45,859 bases of DNA from Limisphaerales bacterium (GTDB lineage: Bacteria > Verrucomicrobiota > Verrucomicrobiia > Limisphaerales > AAA164-E04), in assembly GCA_024761205.1 (NCBI GenBank), contig JAMASS010000036.1, forward strand, positions 1 to 45,859, written 5' to 3'. Numbering within the stretch: the stretch's first letter is position 1; every line of letters begins with the position of its first letter. The notes below the pieces were generated by a model. It was not told the DNA's origin, made no database searches, and saw nothing but the letters and a program-made list of their open reading frames with translations. Of the stretch, positions 38,133-45,859 are shown piece by piece. A program made the position numbers and the translations under genes.

Positions 38133-38537
38133 ATGAAAGATTCATCTGGAATTTTGTCGTCAACTCTTTGCCTTGGATTGGCCCTCATCACTGGAGGATG
38201 CACCAAAAACTCGGACATCACAGATGCCGCCGATATCGAATCGCTTCGAGCCCAGCTACGGGACCAAGTAGCCAGCGGTGAACTAACGAAGGAACAAGCC
38301 ATTGTGAAATTGGCCGAGGCGACCAAGGACATCAAGTTCGGTCGCAAAGACAAAAAAGGAGACAAAACCAAACTCCCCCCCGAACTCGAAGCACTGGGCA
38401 AACAATTGAAGGAGCAAATGGCTAAGGGCGAACTGACCGAAGCGGAAGTCAAGGCCAAGTGGAAGGAGTCCGCTGCGAAGGCCAAAAGAAAATCGGGCGA
38501 CAAAGGCGCAGGAAAGGAGATGCCAGAAAAGAAATGA
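38133..38537 (+). CDS. Small putative lipoprotein with helical-hairpin repeats
   Basis: A 134-residue protein starting at ATG 38133 (an earlier in-frame start at 38016 lacks features). A signal sequence, LSSTLCLGLALITGGC, ends in a Cys about residue 23; the lipobox is weak (T-G-G-C). The mature part has two copies of a helical hairpin, LRDQVASGELTKEQAIVKLAE and LKEQMAKGELTEAEVKAKWK, separated by a Lys-rich linker, with a Lys-rich end. Such hairpins occur in small proteins of this phylum; no function is known to me. Its stop overlaps the prepilin start (ATGA), so the two are coupled. Confidence 0.72.
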   Translation: MKDSSGILSSTLCLGLALITGGCTKNSDITDAADIESLRAQLRDQVASGELTKEQAIVKLAEATKDIKFGRKDKKGDKTKLPPELEALGKQLKEQMAKGELTEAEVKAKWKESAAKAKRKSGDKGAGKEMPEKK

Positions 38538-39256
38538 GAACACCGCATCAATCGCCAATTCGAGGAAGCCAACAAGGGTTTACACTGATCGAATTGTTGG
38601 TTGTCATCACAATTATTGGCGTGCTTGCTGGCATGCTCATGCCTGCGCTCTCCAACGCCAAAGCCAAGACCAAACGAACCCAGTGTCTCGGCAATGTGCG
38701 CCAAATTCAGATGGCACTTCAAATGTATGCTGACGACTTCGACGACCGACTGCCTCCCCGCAACTACGAAGCCGGTGCAGTCTGGGGCGACCGACTGGAA
38801 ACTTACTACAGCGACCGAAAGGTTTTGCGTTGCCCCGTCGACAAAAGAAAGGTCGAGAATTCCTATCTGCTCAATGGATTTGTCGACTTCTTCGTCTTCA
38901 ATCTCTTCGATGGCAATTGGGACGAGTTCTTCGGTGAGTATAAAACCGGTGGCTTTTCGGGTATCAAACTCACCAGCATTCCCGAACCAGCCCAAACTAT
39001 CACCGTCGGTGAAAAGAAAGCGGACTCGGACAACGACACCTACATGGACATCTGGCCGCCCGAATACGGCAGCGATCATCTGGCCGAGGTCGCCCACGGC
39101 AAACACCGCTCGGCCAACAACGAACGCGCCGGCGGATCCAACTACAGCTTCGCGGACGGCAGCGCAAGATTTTTGAAATTCGGCGCCACCTTCAGCCCCA
39201 AAAATCTATGGGCCGTCACCGAGCAATTTCGGAACGCCCCCCTTCCGGAGCTGTAG
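38534..39256 (+). CDS. Prepilin with H-X9-DG-type C-terminus (DUF1559-like group)
   Basis: A 240-residue prepilin. The leader MRTPHQSPIRGSQQG precedes FTLIELLVVITIIGVLAGML with Glu at +5. It is followed by LSNAKAKTKRTQCLGNVRQI and ALQMYADDFDDRLPPRN, which identify the group with the H-X9-DG processing-associated end. That end appears as GKHRSANNERAG then NYSFADGSARFLKF. Such prepilins are multiplied in Planctomycetes and Verrucomicrobia; their assembly partners are unclear. It starts at ATG 38534, inside the preceding gene's stop. It is the last intact gene of the sigma-FecR cluster and could use the assembly machinery encoded at 18-24 kb. Confidence 0.9.
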   Translation: MRTPHQSPIRGSQQGFTLIELLVVITIIGVLAGMLMPALSNAKAKTKRTQCLGNVRQIQMALQMYADDFDDRLPPRNYEAGAVWGDRLETYYSDRKVLRCPVDKRKVENSYLLNGFVDFFVFNLFDGNWDEFFGEYKTGGFSGIKLTSIPEPAQTITVGEKKADSDNDTYMDIWPPEYGSDHLAEVAHGKHRSANNERAGGSNYSFADGSARFLKFGATFSPKNLWAVTEQFRNAPLPEL

Positions 39257-39264
39257 GCAACAGC

Positions 39265-39294
39265 GTGGCAGAGACTAAACAAAGTCCCTGCCAC
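39265..39294 (+). terminator. Hairpin after the prepilin gene
   Basis: Arms 39265-39276 (GTGGCAGAGACT) and 39283-39294 (AGTCCCTGCCAC) pair at 11 of 12 positions around a six-base loop. It is eight bases after the prepilin stop. Only a weak T run follows, so it may be a terminator or a transcript-stabilising palindrome. A similar AAGTCCCTRCCACTT stretch occurs at 30356-30370. Confidence 0.55.
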
Positions 39295-40810
39295 TTAAGT
39301 CCATCTTACAGACTTGTTGAAAAATATTTTCAAATTCTTCGTCTGACGAACGGATGCTAAGTCTGTGGCTTTGATATCCTCAACCGCCAGATCCGTTCCC
39401 AAAATCTTGGTTTTTCGCCACTATCACTCCTCCGCATCCAATGGCCTGAACAGCTTGATCCCCGGCACCGCATAATAAACGGCTGAAGTTGAACCGTGCA
39501 TTGGTTCGATGGTCGCAATAAATCGTCGCCCCCTGGTAAATACACCCCTCGCAAATCTCCCCGGAAAAATTTTTCGTTAATTATTTCGCTCGCCACTCCT
39601 CGTGCTGTCGATCGAAATGCCAATTACCTCCCTTGGCGGCAATGCTCAATTCCCCTTCCGGATCCTCGTCTCAATTGACCGGATGAAAGTTATGTGATTG
39701 ACGCAGGAAATTACTGATGACGTCGGCGTGCCATTCATCGCGAGGATTGGCCGGCTTCGTGTATTCCAAGAGCATCAAACCGCATCCTCGTCATTCACAT
39801 TGCCTCAGCCTCGCAGCAGCTCAACGACCCACTTAAACTCATCGTTCTCACCCTTCACCCAGTGCATACGATGCATAATACAACTTCACCGGAGTCCAGA
39901 TCTGCATCCGATCAGCAGGTGGAATCCCCCGACGACATACTATGGATAAACGGTCCCGCCGTTTCCCTCAGCAAGATCGAAGCGTGAACGACTCGCCAGA
40001 GCTCCGCCCACAATCGGGCACCTCTCATTTCGCTTGCCGGTGAAACGCCTCGTCTTGGAATGGTGGCTGTTCGACCACAGATCACGGAGATACCACGAAT
40101 AATCTGGTCATCCGTGTCATTCCAAAGCCCCGTGGTCCAAATTTCCGAAAAAATCATAAGAATCCGGCTTGGCAAGTGAAGCCCACTCCTAACTTGTTGA
40201 TCCCGCCCGGACAACAAAGACCCAGGTCCAGTCACCGCGATTGGAGTTGGACGCCCCGGCCTCGCCACTATCACGGGCCTCCATCAATCAATCCCCCAGC
40301 CTCCGCAATCGTCGAGGAAGGCGGCCGGACCGAGGGCGAGACCGTGGCCCAGCCAACGAACGCGCCGACTTGATCGCCGGGCGGTGGCAGACGATCGCCG
40401 GATGAGGGGCTTGATGTTTCCTAGCTTCCATCCACTCTTCCCGGAGCGGAATCGCCCGGGCGAATGCTTCCCACGCGCCCCCGGCCCGGGCCTTCAAACA
40501 AACGACGAGCCCTGACATCGGCTGCAATGCGACCAGTGCCAAGGGGAACGGACTCGCGGCCTTATCCGCCGTTATTGTCTAAACGGCTCTTGATCCCCCC
40601 TCGGGCTTTTCCTGATCGAGACGAGACCAGCGAAACCCAAATCTTGTCTCCCACGGCCGAGGGAAGGGCATCCAAACTCCTGAACGACGTGCAGACACCT
40701 TGCTAGGTCTGCACGTAGCGCTCCAATAAACCCCGCCAATACAGCAAAAAACACACCGGAGCAACCAAATCTGACGTCGATACGGGCATCTTCGACCAAA
40801 AATCTCCAGA
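39295..40810. other. Decayed region without intact genes
   Basis: No open frame here has family features or a ribosome site. On the minus strand there are short coherent stretches in changing frames (for example KGENDEFKWVVELL near 39.8 kb, and DHRTNARFNFSRLLCGAGDQ near 39.5 kb) that look like degraded protein genes, but I cannot name the families. Composition is still like the left part of the window; the AT-rich block begins near 40.8 kb. Confidence 0.45.
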
Positions 40811-40839
40811 GGCGGATAAAAGAGCCACCACCTAAGAGA

Positions 40840-41530
40840 ATACCTTTAATCTACCTAAAGCCCACAGAATACAACGGCAGCAAGGCAGTACCCTATATCA
40901 GAGTGCTTGCGGAGGAGTTTCTTAAGAGCATTAAACCCATTTCAGATAATTTTTGAGGAAAAGGAATTATTACCTGCGGTGGAAAAAACTGTTGGCCTTT
41001 ATAGTTAGGTGCTCGCCAATTAACTGCGACGTTTGAATGTAAGTGTTTCAGTTAAATTATGGCACTTCAAGGGTGGGGTACCGGAAAAGGTGAGAATTAA
41101 GTTAAAAGGTCTGAGTGTCAACTGCGTCAACTTACTTGCAAGTATTCCAAAGAAATGGAAAAAATCATTCATTCCCTGAGGTTTAAAGTCTTTCGCAATA
41201 CTTAAAACACAGTTCGAGAATGTGCTATGGCTCGACGCGGACAATATTCCAGTTCGCGATTCAACGTATGCATTTAAGACTCCTGATTACAAAACGAGAA
41301 ATGCAATTTTTTAGCGAGACTATAAATATCTGTATATGGCCCCAAAAATGAGCATTTGGAAGTTCGTAAGGATTAAGTATGATTGTACCCCCCCTTTTTT
41401 TCATGCGAGAGCGAACAAATGTTGGTCAACAAAAGTAAATGTTGGAAAGCATAAAACTTTTTCTACAAGTTCATTTGCAGAGATAAAAAGGCATTTCAAA
41501 AATGTGGAAAAACATATACTATGCCCATAA
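40840..41530 (+). pseudogene. Relic glycosyltransferase gene (mannosyltransferase-like, L-D-A-D-N motif)
   Basis: A coherent protein reads through stop codons on the plus strand. FLKSIKPISDNF, a stop, then GKGIITCGGKN come first. After one frame change near 40990 there follow LRRLNVSVSVKLWHFKGG, GLSVNCVNLLASIPKKWKK, GLKSFAILKTQFENVLWLDA DNIPVRD and, after a stop, RDYKYLYMAPKMSIWKFVRI and KCWSTKVNVGKHKTF. L-D-A-D-N (41231-41245) is the nucleotide-sugar DxD-type motif; the set fits Mannosyl_trans3/GT71-like bacterial enzymes. Four stops interrupt the main frame (41006 TAG, 41021 TAA, 41177 TGA, 41312 TAG) without indels in about 500 bases. At 41177 and 41312 Trp is the expected residue. The gene is dead. 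Confidence 0.65.
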
Positions 41531-42710
41531 CTGCAATATTTCCCATATCGTCTACAATGATTCATTACAATTTTGATCGAAAGATACTATTCCAGCATCA
41601 AAATCTAAATAAATGAAGACTAGCTGGGAAAACCAAAAATCGTTGATTTTCATTTGAAAAAGAATGTTTTCATTATTTATAAACCTTGTGAAGGATTTTA
41701 GGAAGTTAGTATCTTGTCTATAATTCAGTAAGTGACATTTTCATCAGAAATATATCAACGAGAGGTTAGCTTAGAATACTTCCGGATGGCTGGAGTATCG
41801 TTGATAAACTAAAATTGGCAAAACGTTTTCATTTGAGGCCTATTGACAACTCGTCAACTTTGTATCAGAGATTCTCTGTTTGCTTCAGAAAACCAGTCGG
41901 GTGAATGATTTTGGGACATGCGGTCCTACGGTATTGGTGAAATTAAAAGACAAAGCAGTGAACGCTTTGACGAAAAATGAGTTTATACTGACACAAAAAT
42001 CAGAAGTGGCTTTTCGGCCTTTGCCAACTCAGTAGTAAACCGATGAATAAGATTTAGTGAGACAGAACAGGAGCAGCAAAAGGACATTTTGTGTCGGTTT
42101 AAGCAGCCTTTGCGATATTGGGTTCAGAACGGAACGCCCATTGTCGATCAAAGCTTCTACAGTAAACGGTTGTCGCATTGTTACAATATCAATTCTATAA
42201 AACCTTTCGTCGTAAATATTGGGGTCTTTGGCTTTTTTGGCTTCCGCTCATAACATGGATCAGATGATTATTTGGTATCGTAATCCTAAATCTAGAGGAG
42301 AACTGCTTCATAAAGCTCGATTCCAAAGCAAATTGGACACTATTCCATCAGAGTAAACGGATAAAGTTCTTTGAACTCATGACACGCTTTTATGGTTACG
42401 GTGTTATTTTCTGGTTCTGCATTGTTGCCATTACCAATATAAATAATACACTATAAAATACAGATCAGTTTAATATAGGTTGAATCAATATTGGAATAAT
42501 TATCATTCATAATGTCTTCATTTGTGATTGTCTCTGATATCGCATTAACTCTACTGACATTTGGTTTCCTCCAAAACTCAATACAACAGGCATAGCACTT
42601 TAAATTGACAATGATAAGCATGCGTATCCGAACACATAAACTGTTCTCGAGGAACAGGTTGCTATTCAACTGGATGATATCACCGTATAAATATGTAGAT
42701 CTCAGTTGAT
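41531..42710. other. AT-rich stretch without recognisable genes
   Basis: Clearly richer in A and T than the rest of the window, with no open frame over about 75 codons. The first 100 bases may be the eroded 3' end of the glycosyltransferase relic (MIHYNFDRKILFQH). Fragments such as WVQNGTPIVDQSFYSKRL at about 42.1 kb look protein-like but are not identified. I see no RNA gene, array or inverted repeat. Confidence 0.5.
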
Positions 42711-43308
42711 TGATTCAATCCAAATTCGGACTTTTCCTTGGTATTGGGATTGGTGTCACGCTAGATTTGTCCAACAGTGCGCAAAAGTCCGGCTCTGATC
42801 GTGGATCAAGTGTTTGTAACCCAACAGAATTCCGTCCTCATAATCCAACAAATTTCAGCCCATCTAAATGCCGGCTTCTTTCAAAATACGAGTAATCGTC
42901 GATCTCCCAATGTCGTGCCCCAAGTTCCTGACTGTCTCCTCGATTGATCCGTAACTCTAGCCAGAGTTTTTTTTGCTAGCTTTATGACAAGGTATGCCAG
43001 GCAAATATGTGTTCGGGGCCTGCCCATCCGTTTTTCACTCGAATCTTGCTTTCTCGCAACGAGCCTACGGTGCCACGCAAACAAAGTATGGGTGTTACGA
43101 TGCTCGCCATCTCTTTGGGCTTTTCTAGCTTAAACTTCCGGGCCTTTGTCGCAAACCGACGACACTGTGCATTGGTGAACTTCAACTGTTTGGTCCCACC
43201 TGTTCCCTCAGCACCACACCTCCTCTCTGAGATATACGCAATCGCGTCCTGTTGCTGTTGGTTGATCCACCCGGCCACGCAAAGCAATATAAATCGCAAC
43301 AGGTCCAT
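42711..43308 (-). pseudogene. Relic DDE integrase/transposase gene
   Basis: On the minus strand, pieces of an rve-type transposase appear in order but in shifting frames: FILLCVAGWINQQQQDAIAY, GTKQLKFTNAQCRRFATKA with KPKEMASIVTP, then WHRRLVARKQDSSEKRMGRP, ETVRNLGHDIGRSTITRILK EAGI (around 42863-42930), a stop, and DGILLGYKHLIHDQSRTFA. The catalytic core between RILKEAGI and the IHD segment is deleted. The order and wording match the IS481-like integrases common in Planctomycetes and Verrucomicrobia. At least two frameshifts plus the deletion make it inactive. Terminal inverted repeats were not found. It lies on the 3' side of tRNA-Glu. Confidence 0.7.
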
Positions 43309-43504
43309 GGAAAATAGCTTGTTAGATATGCAGGAACTGTCACCCCGGCACTCGAAGGCTACCGTCACCACAAGAAATTTGATATCCAACAAGTTATGAA
43401 ACCGATTCGATTTTTGGGATATTACGTGACTTGGGGTCAAAGGTTTATGAAGACATAGAAATTCTGTGCGATTTTCTAACACAGATATCAAGGAGAGTTA
43501 TGGA

Positions 43505-43582
43505 TGGCGACCCGTACGGGAATCGAACCCGTGTTACCGCCGTGAAAGGGCGGTGTCCTGGACCGCTAGACGAACGGGTCGC
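43505..43582 (-). tRNA. tRNA-Glu (anticodon TTC)
   Basis: Read on the minus strand, the 7-base acceptor arms GCGACCC and GGGTCGC pair. The anticodon loop CTTTCAC holds TTC within the stem CCGCC/GGCGG. The T arm has GGTTCGATTCC, and CCA is encoded (43505-43507). This gives 75 bases plus CCA. It is the only intact gene in the last 6 kb of the window. Confidence 0.96.
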
Positions 43583-43601
43583 TCAACGCTCAAGGACGGC
43601 G

Positions 43602-43629
43602 ATTATGCGGCTTACTGGCGGGCTGTCAC
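43602..43629 (-). promoter_or_regulatory. Promoter of tRNA-Glu
   Basis: Minus strand: GTGACA (43624-43629) and CATAAT (43602-43607) with a 16-base spacer, each one mismatch from the sigma70 consensus. The predicted start near 43595 lies about 13 bases before the tRNA. Confidence 0.55.
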
Positions 43630-43682
43630 GTATAAAATCCGGTAAATTTGGACGAGTGGTTCGGACAGGATCAACTTGATTT

Positions 43683-44744
43683 GCAGGACCGTTTTTATCC
43701 TGTTCATCCTACCTCAACAAATTGCTAGGTAGTTGGTTCGAAGGGAAACCGGCTCGAGAGGACTCTCCCCATTTCTATTGGCCTACTCGGGCAAAAGTTG
43801 CCGGAGTTTTATGGTCGGTCCACGGGAGAGGTCTCGATTCGGACTAGTTGCACTGCTTGGTGACGAGGGCGGGTTGAATGATTACCGATGAATATCTTCA
43901 GGCGGTTCAGAGGTAACTGTGCCAATGACGACGATCAAATCGTAGATCGATACGGCTAGAGATGATATCACAGTTAAGATATGGGGAGGTTCTTAAAGAA
44001 GGCTATCGACTGAAAAACCGAACCGCGAAGTCCAGGGAGGATAATTTGAATCAAAAGTTGAATCCCCAGTGACCCATTCGGAGTTTAGCAAAGGTGGGAC
44101 ATTGGTTTCATCCCTTCGCCACGGAGTTTATAGCAGCCGGGATAGATTGGCGCGTAAAGTTCTCCACCTGCCGAGATCGTGGTTTGATCTTCGTCCCCCA
44201 GTGTTGGTCTAGGATTCTCTGAGGCCGTTCGTTCCCATTGGTGACCGGGCCAGGCGAAAGGCAACTCCAGTGACTTTACCTAGGAGGCCGGCTTGGGACC
44301 GAGGAAAGCTATGAGTTGCTTGAGGGCCATTGGTTTTTGCATCGCCCCAGTTGTTGTCTTTCCCGGTCGGGATCAGTGATCGGCGCTTGCGCTAATTCCC
44401 AGCCTCCGAGCCGCTCAGGGCAACTCCCCGAATCAATCGCTAGCTCGCCCCCTTGGGGAAACGATCTCTCGGAAGAGCAAGAGGCTTCCGGTTTCGGAAT
44501 TCTCCCGCCGTTAGACAAAGCCGGGAACTGAACTTCTGTTGAAAAGGCCTAGAGTTTCACCTTTAACGCAGATAGAAGCATCAATTAAAAGTATCGATCC
44601 GCCTTTAGGGACAGCGACTCCGCCACGCGGATGGCCGCGGGTCGCAAACAAAAGCATTCCCGGAAAACGATCTCGGAAATTGATCCCCCCGATGATAGAG
44701 GAATACAAGACGAGGCAAATACGCGAGAGTGTCCTTCTTCGTTG
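43683..44744. other. Region without supported genes
   Basis: Short open frames only (44309-44518 minus, 44316-44531 plus, 44539-44745 plus), none with a recognisable motif. The minus frame at 44585-44899 begins inside the relic described at 44745-45180 and loses its protein-like character below about 44745. Confidence 0.45.
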
Positions 44745-45180
44745 AATGCCTCGGGCAGAAGATACCCGTGATTCACCGTGGTATTCATTCGGATGATGAA
44801 CACGCGTTGATTGGTGGCCATATATAGCATGAGCTCAGCTGTGGTCTCATAGTTTGGATTGCGGCCCATGTAGTTCGGTGGAGTGAAATCACCTAGCAAC
44901 TAGGAGTTATTGATGTTGTAGAACAAGCAGCCGTAATTGTCTTGCGTCATGTCCCATTAACTACGCATCTCAGTTTCTTGTCACAGTCGCCACTAGTCGA
45001 TGAGCCGATATCGGGACCGAGCATTGTTAATCCAATTATCCATGGCCAACATCAGCCCGTTGGTCGCATGTTCCACATTGCCACAATCGTAGTTGGAGAC
45101 TAATAAGGTGACCTGATCGGCCGTCTCGGTTGGCATCACGCGCAAAATGAAGCTGATGGTCGGCCACAAATAAAAACGCC
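44745..45180 (-). pseudogene. Relic of an unidentified protein gene
   Basis: One minus-strand frame reads as ordinary protein over about 145 codons: RFYLWPTISFILRVMPTETA, DQVTLLVSNYDCGNVEHATN, GLMLAMDNWINNARSRYRLI, then MTQDNYGCLFYNINNS and DFTPPNYMGRNPNYETTAEL MLYMATNQRVFIIRMN. It contains four in-frame stops (44994-44996 TAG, 44982-44984 TGA, 44958-44960 TAA, 44900-44902 TAG) and no visible indel. I do not recognise the family. It is a decayed gene broken by substitutions, like the glycosyltransferase relic. Confidence 0.55.
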
Positions 45181-45859
45181 TCCCCTGATGGCCAAGACGG
45201 AGCAGGGCAACACCAAGCCCTTAAGAAAACAAGCTGGAGTGATTTCGACCGGAGAGCTTTGTCGCATTCAAAATTTGCTTGAAACGGTTCAAGAACTCGC
45301 TCTGGGAGATGCGATCAGCAGAAACATGGTCCATTGATTAAACCGCTTTCGCAGCATATCGACAATGTCTCTTAACCTCACAGACGCCTTAGGGCCCACT
45401 GAAAATTGCCGCCAAAGACCTTCACCCAAGGAAATGCGCCGAGAGGAACGTCTTGTCCGACGTGATTCGTCGGCTGATTGTGCAAGTCCGTGCGCTATGC
45501 TGATATGAACCCAAGCACAACGGAGAGATGGCAAAAGAGTCGATGTCGATTCACAAATGCCATGCCTTCACAAGGTTTAACCTAATGGCTGCCAAAGATG
45601 AGATTCAGCCACGTGGGTAAAGATCGCTTTGCCCGGCAGAGATTGGAGGAAGTGAAGGGACCTTCAGTCCTTTTCTCGAAGAACGCAGTAGGCCGCCGCA
45701 GTCAGGGACGTTCCTTAAGTCCAAGCACTGGACTTGCATTCTCTTCCTATTGTGTTTGGCGGGTTCAAGGTTTTTTTTGCGGTGATGGGGGTCGTTGACG
45801 ATCCAAGGGGCAAAAGGCGATTGGGCTTTCAACGGTCATGCCGCAGACCTTGATCGGCC
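45181..45859. other. Region without supported genes (right edge)
   Basis: Open frames at 45289-45534 (-), 45598-45798 (+) and 45605-45832 (-) have no motifs and overlap each other. The minus-strand stretch FLNRFKQILNATKLSGRNHS near 45.25 kb may belong to the same relic as 44745-45180. Confidence 0.4.

Noticed and set aside
41006-41314. Stop codon reassignment or recoding to rescue the glycosyltransferase frame
   Set aside because: All three stop types occur in the frame, while intact genes in the window use TAA, TAG and TGA as normal stops. No SECIS-like hairpin was noticed; decay is simpler.
43505-43582. tRNA-Glu as an attachment site with a tyrosine integrase island
   Set aside because: No tyrosine or serine integrase is recognisable and I found no second copy of the tRNA 3' end; the nearby relic is a DDE-type enzyme.
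43431-43679. An 82-codon plus-strand frame over the tRNA
   Set aside because: It contains the antisense of tRNA-Glu (the familiar GNRTRVTAVKGRC reading) and is a well-known type of false gene.

Overview
The window looks like a chromosome piece from a member of the Verrucomicrobiota, probably a Pedosphaera/Limisphaerales-like lineage. The evidence is a four-gene set of very divergent pilin-like genes matching the 'Verru_Chthon cassette', an ECF sigma factor of the Rhodopirellula/Verrucomicrobium type with a FecR partner, a prepilin with an H-X9-DG-like C-terminus, a giant multi-domain subtilisin, and relics of sulfatase and transposase genes typical of this phylum. Family names were recognised by eye from motifs; no database search was run.

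Left part (about 0.8-25.2 kb): almost everything is on the minus strand and closely spaced. In transcription order it runs: TPR protein, PilB/GspE-type ATPase, PilT, second PilB/GspE-type ATPase, GspF/PilC, two GspG-like prepilins, Verru_Chthon D, B, C and A, a 1957-residue S8 peptidase, then nadC, birA and coaX. From the second ATPase onwards the order is collinear with gspE-F-G-H-I-J-K of a type II secretion operon. The four cassette proteins have the N-terminal traits of GspH, GspI, GspJ and GspK respectively, with the K-like protein enlarged to 1400 residues. The peptidase encoded next is a natural candidate for cargo or partner. A near-consensus sigma70 promoter lies before the first ATPase gene. 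The end of the run makes NAD (nadC), biotinyl-protein (birA) and CoA (coaX). Several genes of the run carry short tandem duplications of 18-21 bp, and the pilC and peptidase 3' ends carry larger ones (50 and 77 bp periods).

Middle part (25.5-34 kb): plus-strand genes for a GIY-YIG protein with an unrecognised N-terminal domain, a fused gamma-alpha and a beta subunit of 2-oxoacid:ferredoxin oxidoreductase (korA, korB), an FmdB-type zinc-ribbon protein, a periplasmic coiled-coil protein with three Wzz-like Y-x4-HP modules, and tgt. A minus-strand serine hydrolase lies between them. Two copies of a dispersed repeat (30062-30250 and 34070-34360) each abut a broken gene: a frameshifted Nudix gene and a sulfatase with an internal deletion.

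Right part (35-39.3 kb): a plus-strand cluster of ECF sigma factor, FecR-domain membrane protein, a PQQ-type propeller gene cut short by a frame change, a small putative lipoprotein, and a prepilin with an H-X9-DG-like end, closed by a strong hairpin. From 39.3 kb to the end there is no intact protein gene. This stretch holds a conspicuously AT-rich block (about 40.8-42.9 kb) with a relic glycosyltransferase, a relic DDE transposase, a tRNA-Glu with its own promoter, and an unidentified relic. Two of these relics keep long open frames broken mostly by stop codons rather than by indels.
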